Below, piece by piece: positions 40,724 to 49,816 of a stretch of DNA of 64,000 nucleotides. The stretch is taken from NCBI RefSeq assembly GCF_006442965.1, contig NZ_VFWX01000025.1, forward strand, positions 32,990-96,989, in the 5' to 3' direction. Within the stretch, counting starts at the first letter, position 1. Each line of letters begins with the position of its first letter. This DNA is from Mesorhizobium sp. CU3 (GTDB lineage: Bacteria; Pseudomonadota; Alphaproteobacteria; Rhizobiales; Rhizobiaceae). The translations under genes were made by a program, and so were the position numbers. The notes under the pieces are model-generated. The model ran no database searches, had not been told where the DNA came from, and saw only the letters and a program-made list of their open reading frames with translations.

Positions 40724-42145
40724 CTACCCCGCGTTGGCGCGCATGTGGCGTCGAGACGTTCGCCTCGCGGTGACCCGCGGCGCAGCATCGACGACATGCC
40801 CATTTGTCGGGGGTACGGCATCCTTGCGCGATCTGGCGTCCGTCACCCGATGCAGCCGCTCATAGGGCAGCAACTCCTTGATGCGCTCGTTGAGCGTCAC
40901 GATCTCGGCGCGCAGATCCTCGCATTCCTGCTTCTGGATATCGAGCTGTATCTGGTCCGACGCGAGCTGCAGCGAGAGCTCCGAGAGGTTGGTGCTGACC
41001 GCCGACAGGTTCTTCTTGTCGGCTTCGCTCTCATTTCTGAGAGCATCAAGCCTTTCCTCGGCGATCTGGCGGTCGGTGACGGCATCGTTCATCTGGGCCC
41101 TGAGGGCTGCGATCTCAGCCGCCGTGTCGCTGCTGTCGCTGGACGCTTTCTCCAGCCTCGACTGCAATCCCTGTATCTCGGAACGCAACCCAAGCATTTC
41201 CGCGTTGTTGCGGGCCAATTCGGACGCTGCGTCGCTCTCCGCGATGCGGGCCGTCTCGGTTGCATCGGCGAGCTTGACATGCGTCGCATCCAGCGACTTC
41301 TGCAGGCGGGCTGCTTCCTTCTCGTGCTTGCCGACTTGCACCAACAGGTCGGCAAGATGGGCGGTCTCGGTGGCGTGGGTGGCCGCGAACTCGTCCAACT
41401 TATGCCGGGCCTCGGACTCCTGCTTTTGCGCCTGCTCCAGGTCGACGGAAAGGCCGACCAGCTTCTCGCGCAGCAGCTTGTTCTCGCTGGCGCGCCTGTC
41501 GACTTCGACAGTTTTGGCCGTCAGCGCCTTGACGATCTCGCCGAACTGCGTCTCGCGCCTGGCGCTCTCATTGTTGACTTCCACCAGTTCGAGCCGCACC
41601 GCCGCAAGCGCCGAGCGCAGCTGCTCGCGGTCCTGAACAAGGCTCGTCTCGCGCTGTTGCCAGGCTTCGGCGGCGCCGTCGCGTTCGCGGAGCTTGCGGG
41701 CGGCGTCGGCCAATTGTTCCAACGAAGTCTTATGGTCCGTCGTCAAAGCGACATTGGCCAGCTCCAATTCGTTGGCGCGCAGCGTGTCGCGATGCAAGAC
41801 GTTCAAGATCTCGCGCGTCATGCGATGCGCGGTGGCGATCTCCGCCAGTCTCGTGTCGATCTCTTCCAGATGGCCTTGCCCATCGTGGAACAGCCCGGAG
41901 ACGGCCTCCAGGGCGGCTAGCCGGGTCTGCGTGTGCGGCGTTAGCCGCGAGGCCGGCGCTTCGGGTTGGCCTTCCGCCGGCGGAGCCGCTTCGTTTGCCG
42001 AGATTTCCGCGACAGCGGCGCCCGCCTTTGGATCCTGCTCGTCAGTAGCCAGGCAATCCTCGAAGGCTTCCGCCAGATCCGATTGAAACTCCTGATATTC
42101 CTTGTCTACGTCCTCGGCCCGCTTGATCAGAGATTTGAAATTCAT
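40724..42145 (-). CDS. Long coiled-coil protein
   Basis: A protein of 473 residues. After a charged start (MNFKSLIKRAEDVDKEYQEF) and an Ala/Pro/Glu-rich segment (about 45-75), residues about 75-420 are a nearly unbroken heptad-rich coiled coil (for example KLREKLVGLSVDLEQAQKQE-type segments). The tail is basic (TARRTSRRHMRANAG). The shape recalls crescentin-like or FilP-like bacterial filament proteins, but I see no specific signature. No signal or membrane helix. A cytoskeletal or polar role is inference. Confidence 0.7.
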   Translation of the reverse strand: MNFKSLIKRAEDVDKEYQEFQSDLAEAFEDCLATDEQDPKAGAAVAEISANEAAPPAEGQPEAPASRLTPHTQTRLAALEAVSGLFHDGQGHLEEIDTRLAEIATAHRMTREILNVLHRDTLRANELELANVALTTDHKTSLEQLADAARKLRERDGAAEAWQQRETSLVQDREQLRSALAAVRLELVEVNNESARRETQFGEIVKALTAKTVEVDRRASENKLLREKLVGLSVDLEQAQKQESEARHKLDEFAATHATETAHLADLLVQVGKHEKEAARLQKSLDATHVKLADATETARIAESDAASELARNNAEMLGLRSEIQGLQSRLEKASSDSSDTAAEIAALRAQMNDAVTDRQIAEERLDALRNESEADKKNLSAVSTNLSELSLQLASDQIQLDIQKQECEDLRAEIVTLNERIKELLPYERLHRVTDARSRKDAVPPTNGHVVDAAPRVTARRTSRRHMRANAG

Positions 42146-42465
42146 AACGCACTACCCCTTACTCACTCCCAGGCATTTTCATCCTTAACGACCCGCTAAT
42201 ATAAATGTTTACGTGCCCCAAGGGCAACCCTACCCAAATGGTGGAGCATTCGGGGTTATCGGGGCTTTTCCAGATGCTTGCGTGACGTTCCATCAGCGTT
42301 ACCTGTGGCAAGCGCGGTAAGTGCCTTTGAAATCTCGGGAGGGGCCGGCCGAACGGCCGCAGACGTCAAGCGAAAGCGCATCGTAGGGCAGCGATACGCC
42401 CGCCGTCGGCCGTCTTTGCGCCAGCCGACAGTTCAACCTTCCAGAGCAATCGGGCTGTGTAAACC
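42146..42465. other. Intergenic region without a supported gene
   Basis: 320 bp between two genes on the minus strand. The part next to the coiled-coil gene (42170-42215) is AT-rich and probably holds its promoter. No hairpin or coding frame with a ribosome site was found. Confidence 0.5.
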
Positions 42466-44088
42466 TCAGCCCCTCAGCCCCGGCGCCTCCTGGCCGGTGC
42501 GGGCGACATATTCGGTATAGCCGCCGCCATAGGCGTGGACGCCGTCCGGCGTCAGTTCCAGCACGCGGTTGGACAGTGCCGCCAGGAAATGGCGATCGTG
42601 CGAGACGAAGAGCATGGTGCCTTCATATTGCGCCAACGCCTCGATCAGCATCTGCTTGGTGGAGATGTCGAGGTGGTTGGTCGGCTCGTCGAGCACCAGA
42701 AGGTTGGGCGGATCGAACAGCATCAGTGCCATCACCAGCCGCGCCTTCTCGCCGCCCGACAGCACGCGGCATTTCTTCTCGATCTCGTCGCCGGAGAAGC
42801 CGAAGCAGCCGGCAAGCGCGCGCAGCGGCGCCTGGCCGGCCTGCGGGAAGTTGTCCTCCAGCGTTTGGAAGACGGTGCGCTCGCCGTCGAGCACTTCCAT
42901 GGCGTGCTGGGCGAAATAGCCCATTTTGACGCTGGGACCCCGGGCGACGGAGCCCTCGTCCGGCTTGGAAGCGCCGGCGACCAGTTTCAGCAACGTCGAC
43001 TTGCCGGCGCCGTTGACGCCCATCACGCACCAGCGTTCGCGGCGGCGGATCTGGAAGTCGAGGCCGGAATAGATATTGCGGCTGCCATAGGATTTGTGAA
43101 TACCCTTCAGCGTCGCCACGTCCTCGCCGCAGCGCGGCGCCGGCTGGAACTCGAAAGCCACCGTCTGGCGCCGCTTCGGCGGCTCGACGCGGTCGATCTT
43201 GTCGAGCTTCTTCACCCGGCTCTGCACCTGGGCGGCATGGGAGGCGCGTGCCTTGAAGCGCTCGATGAAGGCGATCTCCTTGGCCAGCATCGCCTGCTGG
43301 CGCTCGAACTGCGCCTGCAACTGCTTGTCGGCCAGCGCGCGCTGCTCCTGGTAGAATTCGTAATTGCCGGAATAGGAGGTGAGCGCGCCGGCATCGATCT
43401 CGATGATCTTGGTGACGATGCGGTTCATGAACTCGCGGTCATGCGAGGTCATCAGCAGCGCGCCGTCATAATCCTTGAGGAATTTCTCCAGCCAGATCAG
43501 GCTTTCGAGGTCGAGATGGTTGCTCGGCTCGTCCAGCAGCATGACGTCGGGCCGCATCAAAAGGATGCGGGCGAGCGCGACGCGCATCTTCCAGCCGCCC
43601 GACAGTTTCGAAACGTCGCCGTCCATCATCTCCTGGCTGAAGCCGAGGCCGTCGAGCACCTCGCGGGCGCGGCCGTCCAGCGCATAGCCGTCGAGCTCCT
43701 CGAAGCGATGCTGCAGCTCGCCGTAACGCTCGATGATTTGGTCCATCTCATCGGCGCGGTCCGGATCGCCCATGGCGTGCTCCAGCTCACGCATCTCGGC
43801 GGCCACCGCGCTGACCGGCCCGGCGCCTTCCATGACTTCGGCCACCGCGCTCATGCCTTCCATGTCGCCGACATCCTGGCTGAAATAGCCGATGGTGACG
43901 CCGCGATCGACCGAGACCTGGCCCTCGTCAGGCTGCTCCTGGCCAATGATCATGCGGAACAAAGTGGTCTTGCCGGCCCCGTTCGGGCCGACGAGACCGA
44001 CCTTCTCGCCTTTCTGCAAGGCGGCCGAGGCCTCGATGAAGACAATCTGGCGGCCGTTCTGCTTGCCGATATTTTCGAGACGGATCAT
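42466..44088 (-). CDS. ABC-F family ATPase
   Basis: A protein of 540 residues with two ABC domains and no membrane part. Walker A motifs GPNGAGKTT (about 34-42) and GVNGAGKST (about 350), signatures LSGGWKMRVALARI and LSGGEKARLVMAL, Walker B LLDEPSNHLD and VLDEPTNHLD, and the linker rich in Arg and Lys (ERFKARASHAAQVQSRVKKL) identify ABC-F. These proteins act on ribosomes, some of them in translation stress or antibiotic resistance. YbiT-like by size; the exact subgroup is not certain. Confidence 0.94.
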   Translation of the reverse strand: MIRLENIGKQNGRQIVFIEASAALQKGEKVGLVGPNGAGKTTLFRMIIGQEQPDEGQVSVDRGVTIGYFSQDVGDMEGMSAVAEVMEGAGPVSAVAAEMRELEHAMGDPDRADEMDQIIERYGELQHRFEELDGYALDGRAREVLDGLGFSQEMMDGDVSKLSGGWKMRVALARILLMRPDVMLLDEPSNHLDLESLIWLEKFLKDYDGALLMTSHDREFMNRIVTKIIEIDAGALTSYSGNYEFYQEQRALADKQLQAQFERQQAMLAKEIAFIERFKARASHAAQVQSRVKKLDKIDRVEPPKRRQTVAFEFQPAPRCGEDVATLKGIHKSYGSRNIYSGLDFQIRRRERWCVMGVNGAGKSTLLKLVAGASKPDEGSVARGPSVKMGYFAQHAMEVLDGERTVFQTLEDNFPQAGQAPLRALAGCFGFSGDEIEKKCRVLSGGEKARLVMALMLFDPPNLLVLDEPTNHLDISTKQMLIEALAQYEGTMLFVSHDRHFLAALSNRVLELTPDGVHAYGGGYTEYVARTGQEAPGLRG

Positions 44089-44315
44089 AGGGCGGTCCGG
44101 GCAAATGCGCTGATGTGGCGGGATTTGTCCGGGGCAATACGCGAATGGCGCCAGCTATGGAAGAGGCCGAAGCGCCGCAGATCGTGGCGAAGACCCCGCC
44201 TGGTCACCGCTCGCGAAAATAAAATTCGGAAAGCGTCGAAATCCGCCCTAGCCGAACGACATTGGCGTGGAGGCCTGCAAAGCCCGACCAGCAACAGCGA
44301 CAGGACAGAAATACG

Positions 44316-44633
44316 ATGACCGCGAAGATGCTCGTGATCTACAAAACTCCGACCGATCCGGAGGCCTTCGACCGGCACTATTTCGAGGTTCATATACCAC
44401 TGGCCAAGAAGCTTCCCGGCCTGCGGCGCTACGACGTCAGCCGGCGGCCCATCATCAAGCGCTCGGCGGGCGAGATGCCGTATCTGGTGGGGACGCTTTA
44501 TTTCGACAGCCTCGCCGATATGCAGAGCGCATTTGCCACCGAAATCGGCATTGCCTGTGCCGCGGACCGCCGGATCCTCGCGCCGGGAGACGACGACTTT
44601 ACGATGCTGCTGTTCGAGGTCGACGAAGTGTAA
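44316..44633 (+). CDS. EthD-domain protein
   Basis: A small ferredoxin-like-fold protein of 105 residues: MLVIYKTPTDPEAFDRHYFE at the N-terminus, HIPLAKKLPGLRRYDVSR, and a final strand TMLLFEVDEV. EthD-like proteins accompany ether or aromatic degradation genes, often with unclear chemistry. GGACAG precedes the ATG. Alone here, so its pathway is not clear. Confidence 0.85.
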   Translation: MTAKMLVIYKTPTDPEAFDRHYFEVHIPLAKKLPGLRRYDVSRRPIIKRSAGEMPYLVGTLYFDSLADMQSAFATEIGIACAADRRILAPGDDDFTMLLFEVDEV

Positions 44634-44690
44634 GCCGTCACGGGTCTGCGGCAGCAGGCGGAAAGAAGGAGCGGCGCCGGGCGAGCGGGG

Positions 44691-45434
44691 CTATTTGGCG
44701 TCGTGGAAGATGATACCCACCGTATGCCGCCGGCCGGAACGCAGGCGGCTTACGCCATGGCGCAAATTCACCCGATAAAAACCCTTCGCGCCCTGCACAG
44801 GCCGGTTGTGCACGGCGAAAACCACTGCGTCGCCGCGCTTCAACGGCACCACCTCGGCGCGGCTTTGCATGCGCGGGCGCTGCTCGGTGAGCACGAATTC
44901 GCCGCCGGTGAAATCCTCGCCCGGCTCCGACAGCAGGATCGCCACCTGCAGCGGAAAGGCGAGCGCGCCGTAAAGGTCCTGGTGCAGGCAGTTGAAGTCG
45001 CCTGGACCGTATTGGAGGAGCAGCGGCGTCGGCCTGGTCTGGCCCTCGTCGTGGCAGCGCTTCAGGAAGCCGGCATGGTCGACGGGATAGCGCAAGGCGA
45101 CACCCATCTTCTCGTTCCAGTCGTTGGCCACAGTGGCCAGCCGTGGATAGAGCGCGGTGCGCAGACCGTCTATCAGATCGGGCAGCGGATAGCGGAAATA
45201 GCGGTATTCGCCCTTGCCGAAGCCGTGGCGAGCCATCACGATATGGCTGCGGAAATGCGCCTCATGCGGATAGAGCGCGGCGATATCGGCGCATTCCTCC
45301 GCCGACAGCAGGCCCGGCATGACGGCCGAGCCATGGGCGTTGAGGTCGGAGACGAGAAGGCGCCAGTCCTGCGCGCCGACACGGGATTCGGCCGAGCGGC
45401 TGGCGCGTTTGTTGTTCAGCGAATGGATGGTCAT
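44691..45434 (-). CDS. 2-oxoglutarate/Fe(II)-dependent oxygenase
   Basis: A protein of 247 residues. The iron triad is visible as HQD in NCLHQDLYGA and a late His in VNLRHGVSRLRSGRRHTVGI, where the Arg that holds 2-oxoglutarate follows. The middle strand PLQVAILLSEPGEDFTGGEF is typical of the prolyl-hydroxylase-like subgroup. It hydroxylates or repairs an unknown target. AAGGAG precedes the ATG at 45434; the longer frame to 45572 runs into repeats. Confidence 0.85.
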   Translation of the reverse strand: MTIHSLNNKRASRSAESRVGAQDWRLLVSDLNAHGSAVMPGLLSAEECADIAALYPHEAHFRSHIVMARHGFGKGEYRYFRYPLPDLIDGLRTALYPRLATVANDWNEKMGVALRYPVDHAGFLKRCHDEGQTRPTPLLLQYGPGDFNCLHQDLYGALAFPLQVAILLSEPGEDFTGGEFVLTEQRPRMQSRAEVVPLKRGDAVVFAVHNRPVQGAKGFYRVNLRHGVSRLRSGRRHTVGIIFHDAK

Positions 45435-45542
45435 GGGACAGCTCCTTGCTTGCGCCGAGGATCGGACGCGCGACGGAACGGAGCCACCCGATTCCGGGCA
45501 AGTTGGCTGTGATGTCATAGGAGGCGCCGGCGGGACAGCGCC

Positions 45543-45693
45543 CCCCTTTGCCCTGCCGGGCATCTCCCCCACGAGGGGGGAGATTGGCAGCTTTGGCGAC
45601 GGCGCCCTCCCTTCAACGCTGGCGATTGGCGAAAGCGCGGACGACAGCTCAATCTCCCCCCTCGTGGGGGAGATGGCCGGCAGGCCAGAGGGG
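45543..45693. repeat. 44-bp inverted-repeat element
   Basis: Arms 45543-45586 and 45650-45693 are complementary at 41 of 44 positions, with a 63-bp centre. Each arm contains its own hairpin, ATCTCCCCC paired with GGGGGAGAT. The ends read CCCCTTTG and CAGAGGGG. No transposase. It resembles a small MITE-like or RPE-like dispersed element. Confidence 0.8.
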
Positions 45694-45711
45694 CGCGCGA
45701 AGGAACGCGGC

Positions 45712-46239
45712 CTAAGCCTTGCTGCGATATGCTTCCAGCTCCGGATCGAGGTCCACCTTCACCGCATTGGTGAACATGCAGGTCGCCATCATGATGCCGG
45801 CGAATGCGGTGAGGTTGACGAGCAGTGTTTCGTCATAGCGCGATTTGAGCGCGGTCCAGGTCTCGTCGGGAACAGCATTGGCATCGATGGCCACCGTCTT
45901 GCCGAAAGACATCAGCAGCGCCTCTTCGGCAGAGGGTTGGATCTTCTCGGGATCGAAGCCATTGTCGATCAGCGCGCGGCGGAAGAACGTCACCGGGATC
46001 TCCGCGCGCATGGTCTCGGCGATCGCCGTGCAAAACAGCCATATTGCACGGTCGTCCAGCGTCGGCTTGAGCAGGTCGCGCAGGGTGAACCATTCGGCGT
46101 AGATGCGGTGCGCGGCGGGCGAATGGAGCAGGATGCGCTTCATGTTGGTCATGCGACCACGCAGCTTAAGCTCGCGGTCATGCTCGGCGCGGATTTCGTC
46201 CGAGGCGGTCGCGTAGTCGATCGGGGAAAGATGCGCCAC
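45712..46239 (-). CDS. Carboxymuconolactone-decarboxylase-fold (AhpD-like) protein
   Basis: A helical protein of 175 residues. The segment WLFCTAIAETMRAEIPVTFF has a cysteine, but the AhpD CxxC pair is absent, so a peroxidase-reductase role is doubtful. The probable start is GTG at 46239, just four bases after the OsmC stop, so the two genes are coupled. A 46425 ATG would lie inside the OsmC gene. Role unknown; possibly linked to peroxide defence by its partner. Confidence 0.75.
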   Translation of the reverse strand: MAHLSPIDYATASDEIRAEHDRELKLRGRMTNMKRILLHSPAAHRIYAEWFTLRDLLKPTLDDRAIWLFCTAIAETMRAEIPVTFFRRALIDNGFDPEKIQPSAEEALLMSFGKTVAIDANAVPDETWTALKSRYDETLLVNLTAFAGIMMATCMFTNAVKVDLDPELEAYRSKA

Positions 46240-46243
46240 CGCT

Positions 46244-46666
46244 CTACCCCAGCGTCGCGTGCAATTGTGGCGCGCCGCGCAGCGTGTTGGAGACGGTGCA
46301 GATGTCCTCGGCATCCGCCAGGATGCGCGCCTTGGTGGCAGCATCGAGGTCGCCGGCGATGTCGAGCCTGACGGCGAAGGCGGCGATGCGCGAGGGCTCG
46401 TCCTTGGCCTTCTCGCCGGTGACATCGGCTTTCACCTCGCCCAACCGGTCGGCGACGCCGAGGCGGCTGGCGGCGATGCGGGCGCTGAGCACCATGCAGG
46501 CGGCCAGAGAGGCGTAGAGCAGGTCGAGCGGACTGAAACCGGGCGCGCTGACCTGCGTCACCACATCGACCGCGCCGCCTGTGGGGGTAATGACGGCAGG
46601 CAGGCCACTCGTCGGCAGGACAGCCAGCGCGCCAGTCGTTCGGGTTCTGATCTTCAGCTCGCTCAT
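46244..46666 (-). CDS. OsmC-family protein
   Basis: A protein of 140 residues with the OsmC fold: SPLDLLYASLAACMVLSARI contains the peroxidatic Cys in the LxAxC context, and an Ile/Val-rich final part includes a second cysteine (EDICTVSNTLRG). OsmC/Ohr proteins reduce organic peroxides by a thiol pair. Coupled to the downstream AhpD-like gene. Confidence 0.9.
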   Translation of the reverse strand: MSELKIRTRTTGALAVLPTSGLPAVITPTGGAVDVVTQVSAPGFSPLDLLYASLAACMVLSARIAASRLGVADRLGEVKADVTGEKAKDEPSRIAAFAVRLDIAGDLDAATKARILADAEDICTVSNTLRGAPQLHATLG

Positions 46667-46820
46667 TGCAACCCCTTCCAGCGGTTTTGGCTCACAGATG
46701 TGCCATAGCGAGCATGAAATTCAACAGGGCAACACCGCGCTCAAGAGAGGTAACGCGGGCGCACGCCCGCACCGGAGAGCCAATCGCCTCAGGGCGCCGC
46801 GATCCCCTGCTGCAGTATTT

Positions 46821-48311
46821 CTATTTCAATTCCCGCAGCACATGCTTCTGGATCTTGCCCGAGGCGGTGCGTGGCAGCGCTTCCAACGCCCGGAATTCCT
46901 TGGGCACCTTATAACGGGCGATGCGCGCGGCGCAGTGGCCGGCCAGCGCCGCCGGATCGAGCGAGCGGCCGGGCCGCAGCACAACGAAGGCGCGGCCGAC
47001 CTCGCCCCAGCGCCCGTCGGCGATGCCGATCACCGCCACTTCCGCGATGTCGGGGTGGGCAAGCAGCGCCGCCTCGACTTCGGCCGGAAAGACGTTCTCG
47101 CCGCCGGAGATGAACATGTCCTTGCGCCGGTCGACAAGGGTGACGAAACCGTCGTCGTCGAGCCGCGCCATGTCGCCGGTGCGCAGCCAGCCGTCCCGGC
47201 TGAAGGCTTTTTCCGTCTCTTCCGGCCGGTTCCAATAGCCCGGCGTGACGTTGGGGCCGGCGAGCCAGATCTCGCCCGTATCGCCCGGCGCGACGTCGTT
47301 GCCGGCGTCATCGACGATGCGCAGCGAAACCGACGGCGCCGGCAGCCCGGACGAACCCGCCTTGCCGGCGATGCGGTCCGCCTGCGGCGGCACGCAGAGC
47401 ACGGTGCCGGCTTCCGTCATGCCGTAGCCGTCGGCCATGAGCACGCCCTGTTCAAGCCACCAGAGCACATCCGCGGCAGGGTTCGGCGCGCCGCCGGTAA
47501 AGACGGCCTTGAGCGATGTCCAGCGCGCGGGCGCGAAACCTGCATGCTCCCGCAACATCCTCGCCATCTGCGGCACGCAGAAATAATGGGTGACGCCAAG
47601 CGCCGGGTCGGCCAGCCGGTTGTTGGTGACGCCGGCGTCGAAGCCGGAGGAGATCAGCGCCGTGCCGCCCTGGAGCAACACGGGGCGAAGATTGGTGATC
47701 AGGCCGATCACATGGAACATCGGCGCGTCGCAAAGGAAGATGCTGTCATGGCCGACGCGCCCGACGACGCCGAAATTGACCGCTGTGGCGAAGGCGTTGG
47801 CTTCCGTCACGATGACGCCCTTGGGTCGGCCGGATGTGCCGGAGGTGTAGAGGATGATCGAGGGGCGGTCGGCTTCCGGCAATGGACGGCGCGGCGCGGG
47901 CGCCGCTTCTTCCACCGCCGCCGCGAAGCGCGCGACCTCGACCGGCGCGCAGCCGGGCGGCGGCGCGATGTCCAGCCCGGCGTCGTGCACCAGAAGCACT
48001 GGGGCGCAATCGGTCAGGATCGCCTGCTGCTCGGGCGCCGCAAGCCTCCAGTTGACGGGCACGAAAATGGCGCCGCGGCGCATCGCCGCCTGCTGCAGGA
48101 TGACGAGGTCGGCGCCGTTGCGGGCGAGCGTGGCGATCCGCTGTCCCTGCCCTACGCCATGGTTTTCGAGCACGGCGACGGCGCGCTGGATAGCAGCGTC
48201 GAGTGCCGAGTATGTCCAGCCGCGCCCAGATGCGAGATCGATGCAGGCGAGCTTTTCCGGCACTGCCCGGGCATGCAAGGCGACAGGGTCGGGTGTCGTC
48301 CAGGCCGGCAT
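46821..48311 (-). CDS. Acid-CoA ligase, probable feruloyl/p-coumaroyl-CoA synthetase
   Basis: An ANL-superfamily protein of 496 residues: P-loop LYTSGTSGRPKGVIVT, GYGMTEAGT, WLRTGDMARLDDDG and the catalytic-lysine region LPRTASGKIQKHVL. It lies 109 bp after the hydroxycinnamoyl-CoA hydratase-lyase gene, on the same strand, which makes it the probable activating enzyme for ferulate or p-coumarate. The substrate call rests on that neighbour. Confidence 0.85.
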   Translation of the reverse strand: MPAWTTPDPVALHARAVPEKLACIDLASGRGWTYSALDAAIQRAVAVLENHGVGQGQRIATLARNGADLVILQQAAMRRGAIFVPVNWRLAAPEQQAILTDCAPVLLVHDAGLDIAPPPGCAPVEVARFAAAVEEAAPAPRRPLPEADRPSIILYTSGTSGRPKGVIVTEANAFATAVNFGVVGRVGHDSIFLCDAPMFHVIGLITNLRPVLLQGGTALISSGFDAGVTNNRLADPALGVTHYFCVPQMARMLREHAGFAPARWTSLKAVFTGGAPNPAADVLWWLEQGVLMADGYGMTEAGTVLCVPPQADRIAGKAGSSGLPAPSVSLRIVDDAGNDVAPGDTGEIWLAGPNVTPGYWNRPEETEKAFSRDGWLRTGDMARLDDDGFVTLVDRRKDMFISGGENVFPAEVEAALLAHPDIAEVAVIGIADGRWGEVGRAFVVLRPGRSLDPAALAGHCAARIARYKVPKEFRALEALPRTASGKIQKHVLRELK

Positions 48312-48420
48312 TCGTGTTCTCCTCCCGTGTCACGCGCCGCAACAATTGTTGGCCCAGCGTCAGCACCCGGCACTGCGTCGGATGCTCTCGCCCTAACTCG
48401 CCCTTGTCATCTCGCTGTTG

Positions 48421-49254
48421 TCATCTCGCTTTGTCGTAGGCGCCAAGACCGGGCTTGTAGCTCTTTTCGTCGATGAACTGGCGGATGCCTTCCTTGCGGC
48501 CCTCATTGTCGAAGGAATTCGCCGCCTCCTGCGCCCGCACCAGATAATCCTCGGCATTGTCGTAGGTCATCTCGGCGACGCGGCGGATCGCGTCCTTGGT
48601 CGCCTTGAGCGCGACCGGGTTCTTCTGCAGCAGGATACCTGCTACTTCGGCGACCCGCGCCTTGAGCCCGCTGAGCGGCACGCTCTCGTTGACCAGCTTC
48701 CAGGCGGCCGCCTTGCGGCCATCGATCAGCTCGCCGGTCAGCGCGTGGTACATGGCATCGCGCATCGACAAGAGATCGACCACCACCTTGGTGGCGCCGC
48801 CGCCGGGCAGGATACCCCAGTTGATCTCCGAAAGCGCGAACTGCGCCTCGTCGGCGGCGAAGGCCAGGTCGCAGGCAAACAGCGGGCCATAGCCGCCGCC
48901 GAAGCACCAGCCATTGACCATGGCGATGGTCGGGAGCCTGTACCAGCGCAGCCGCCGCCACCAGCCATAGGCCTCGGACTGCGCCTTGCGCACTGCGCCC
49001 AGACCCTTCGCCTCGGTCTCGCGAAAATATTCCTTGAGGTCCATGCCGGCCGACCATGCGGCACCCTCGCCCGACAGCACCAGAACGCCGACATCGTCGC
49101 GGAACTCGAGTTCGTCGAGAACCTGCATCATGCGCCGATTGAGCGCCGGGCTCATTGAATTGCGCTTGGCTGGCCGGTTGAAGCGCACCCAGGCGATACC
49201 GCGCTCGACCTCGAAGGCAACCGTGTCCTCGGCTTCGCTGGTCTTCCCGGTCAT
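48421..49254 (-). CDS. p-Hydroxycinnamoyl-CoA hydratase/lyase
   Basis: A crotonase-fold protein of 277 residues. Catalytic Glu143 is in SEINWGILPGGG, the oxyanion holes are WSAGMDLKEYF and WCFGGGYGPLF, and the C-terminus (FIDEKSYKPGLGAYDK) is specific for this enzyme rather than for enoyl-CoA hydratases. It hydrates feruloyl- or coumaroyl-CoA and cleaves it to vanillin or hydroxybenzaldehyde plus acetyl-CoA. First gene of the cluster, divergent from a MarR regulator. No vanillin dehydrogenase is present in the window. Confidence 0.9.
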   Translation of the reverse strand: MTGKTSEAEDTVAFEVERGIAWVRFNRPAKRNSMSPALNRRMMQVLDELEFRDDVGVLVLSGEGAAWSAGMDLKEYFRETEAKGLGAVRKAQSEAYGWWRRLRWYRLPTIAMVNGWCFGGGYGPLFACDLAFAADEAQFALSEINWGILPGGGATKVVVDLLSMRDAMYHALTGELIDGRKAAAWKLVNESVPLSGLKARVAEVAGILLQKNPVALKATKDAIRRVAEMTYDNAEDYLVRAQEAANSFDNEGRKEGIRQFIDEKSYKPGLGAYDKAR

Positions 49255-49273
49255 GGCGGCCTCCTCCCATATT

Positions 49274-49312
49274 GCTATGCTGCATAGCCTTTATCTTTGC
49301 TATGTCGCATAG
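49274..49312. promoter_or_regulatory. Two MarR-type operators
   Basis: GCTATGCTGCATAGC (49274-49288) is a perfect palindrome, and CTATGTCGCATAG (49300-49312) is nearly identical. Their centres are 25 bp apart. Both lie in the 103-bp gap between the hydratase-lyase gene and the MarR gene. Confidence 0.8.
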
Positions 49313-49357
49313 TATTTTTACCTTGACAAGGGCATGGATCGCGGCGATCGATCAGGC

Positions 49358-49816
49358 ATGAGCGAGACTAGAGTTCGTAACGCTGCCGCCGAGGACGCTC
49401 TCGACGCGCAGATCGGCTACAATCTACGGCGCGCATCGGCGCTGGCGCTCAACGATTTTTCCGTCGAGATGGCGGAAACGTCACTACGGCCGGTTACCTA
49501 TGCCATGCTGGCGCTGATCGACGAGAGGCCCGGCGTCCGTGCCGCCGAGCTTTGCCGGCTGCTCGGCATGAAGAGCGCCAACATGGCGCCGCTGCTCGGC
49601 GAGTTGGAGGAGCGCGGTCTTATCGCGCGCGACGATCATGCCGAGGACAAACGCGTACAGGAGCTCAACCTGACCGAGTCGGCCAAGGCGGCGATGCCCG
49701 CCTGGCGGCGCAAGGTGCGCCGGCACGAGGAGCGTTTCCTGCAGCGCCTCAGCCGGAACGAACGGGCGACGCTGTTGCGGCTGCTGAGGCTGATCTGGGT
49801 AGACGAAGCGGAGTGA
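49358..49816 (+). CDS. MarR-family regulator of the hydroxycinnamate genes
   Basis: A protein of 152 residues with a winged HTH (AAELCRLLGMKSANMAPLLG, LEERGLIARDDHAEDKRVQE). Such MarR proteins (HcaR/FerR type) repress hydroxycinnamate genes until the CoA thioester binds. Two equally weak ribosome sites leave the start between 49334 and 49358. Divergent from the hydratase-lyase gene across the two palindromes. Confidence 0.9.
   Translation: MSETRVRNAAAEDALDAQIGYNLRRASALALNDFSVEMAETSLRPVTYAMLALIDERPGVRAAELCRLLGMKSANMAPLLGELEERGLIARDDHAEDKRVQELNLTESAKAAMPAWRRKVRRHEERFLQRLSRNERATLLRLLRLIWVDEAE

Noticed and set aside
42278..42520. An 80-aa frame on the + strand
   Set aside because: No ribosome site, no domain, and it runs into the antisense of the ABC-F gene.
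42535..44319. A 594-codon open frame opposite the ABC-F gene
   Set aside because: Shadow frame; the opposite strand has Walker A, signature and Walker B motifs twice.
46581..48476. A 631-codon open frame opposite OsmC and the CoA ligase
   Set aside because: Shadow frame caused by high GC in the third position of the minus-strand genes.
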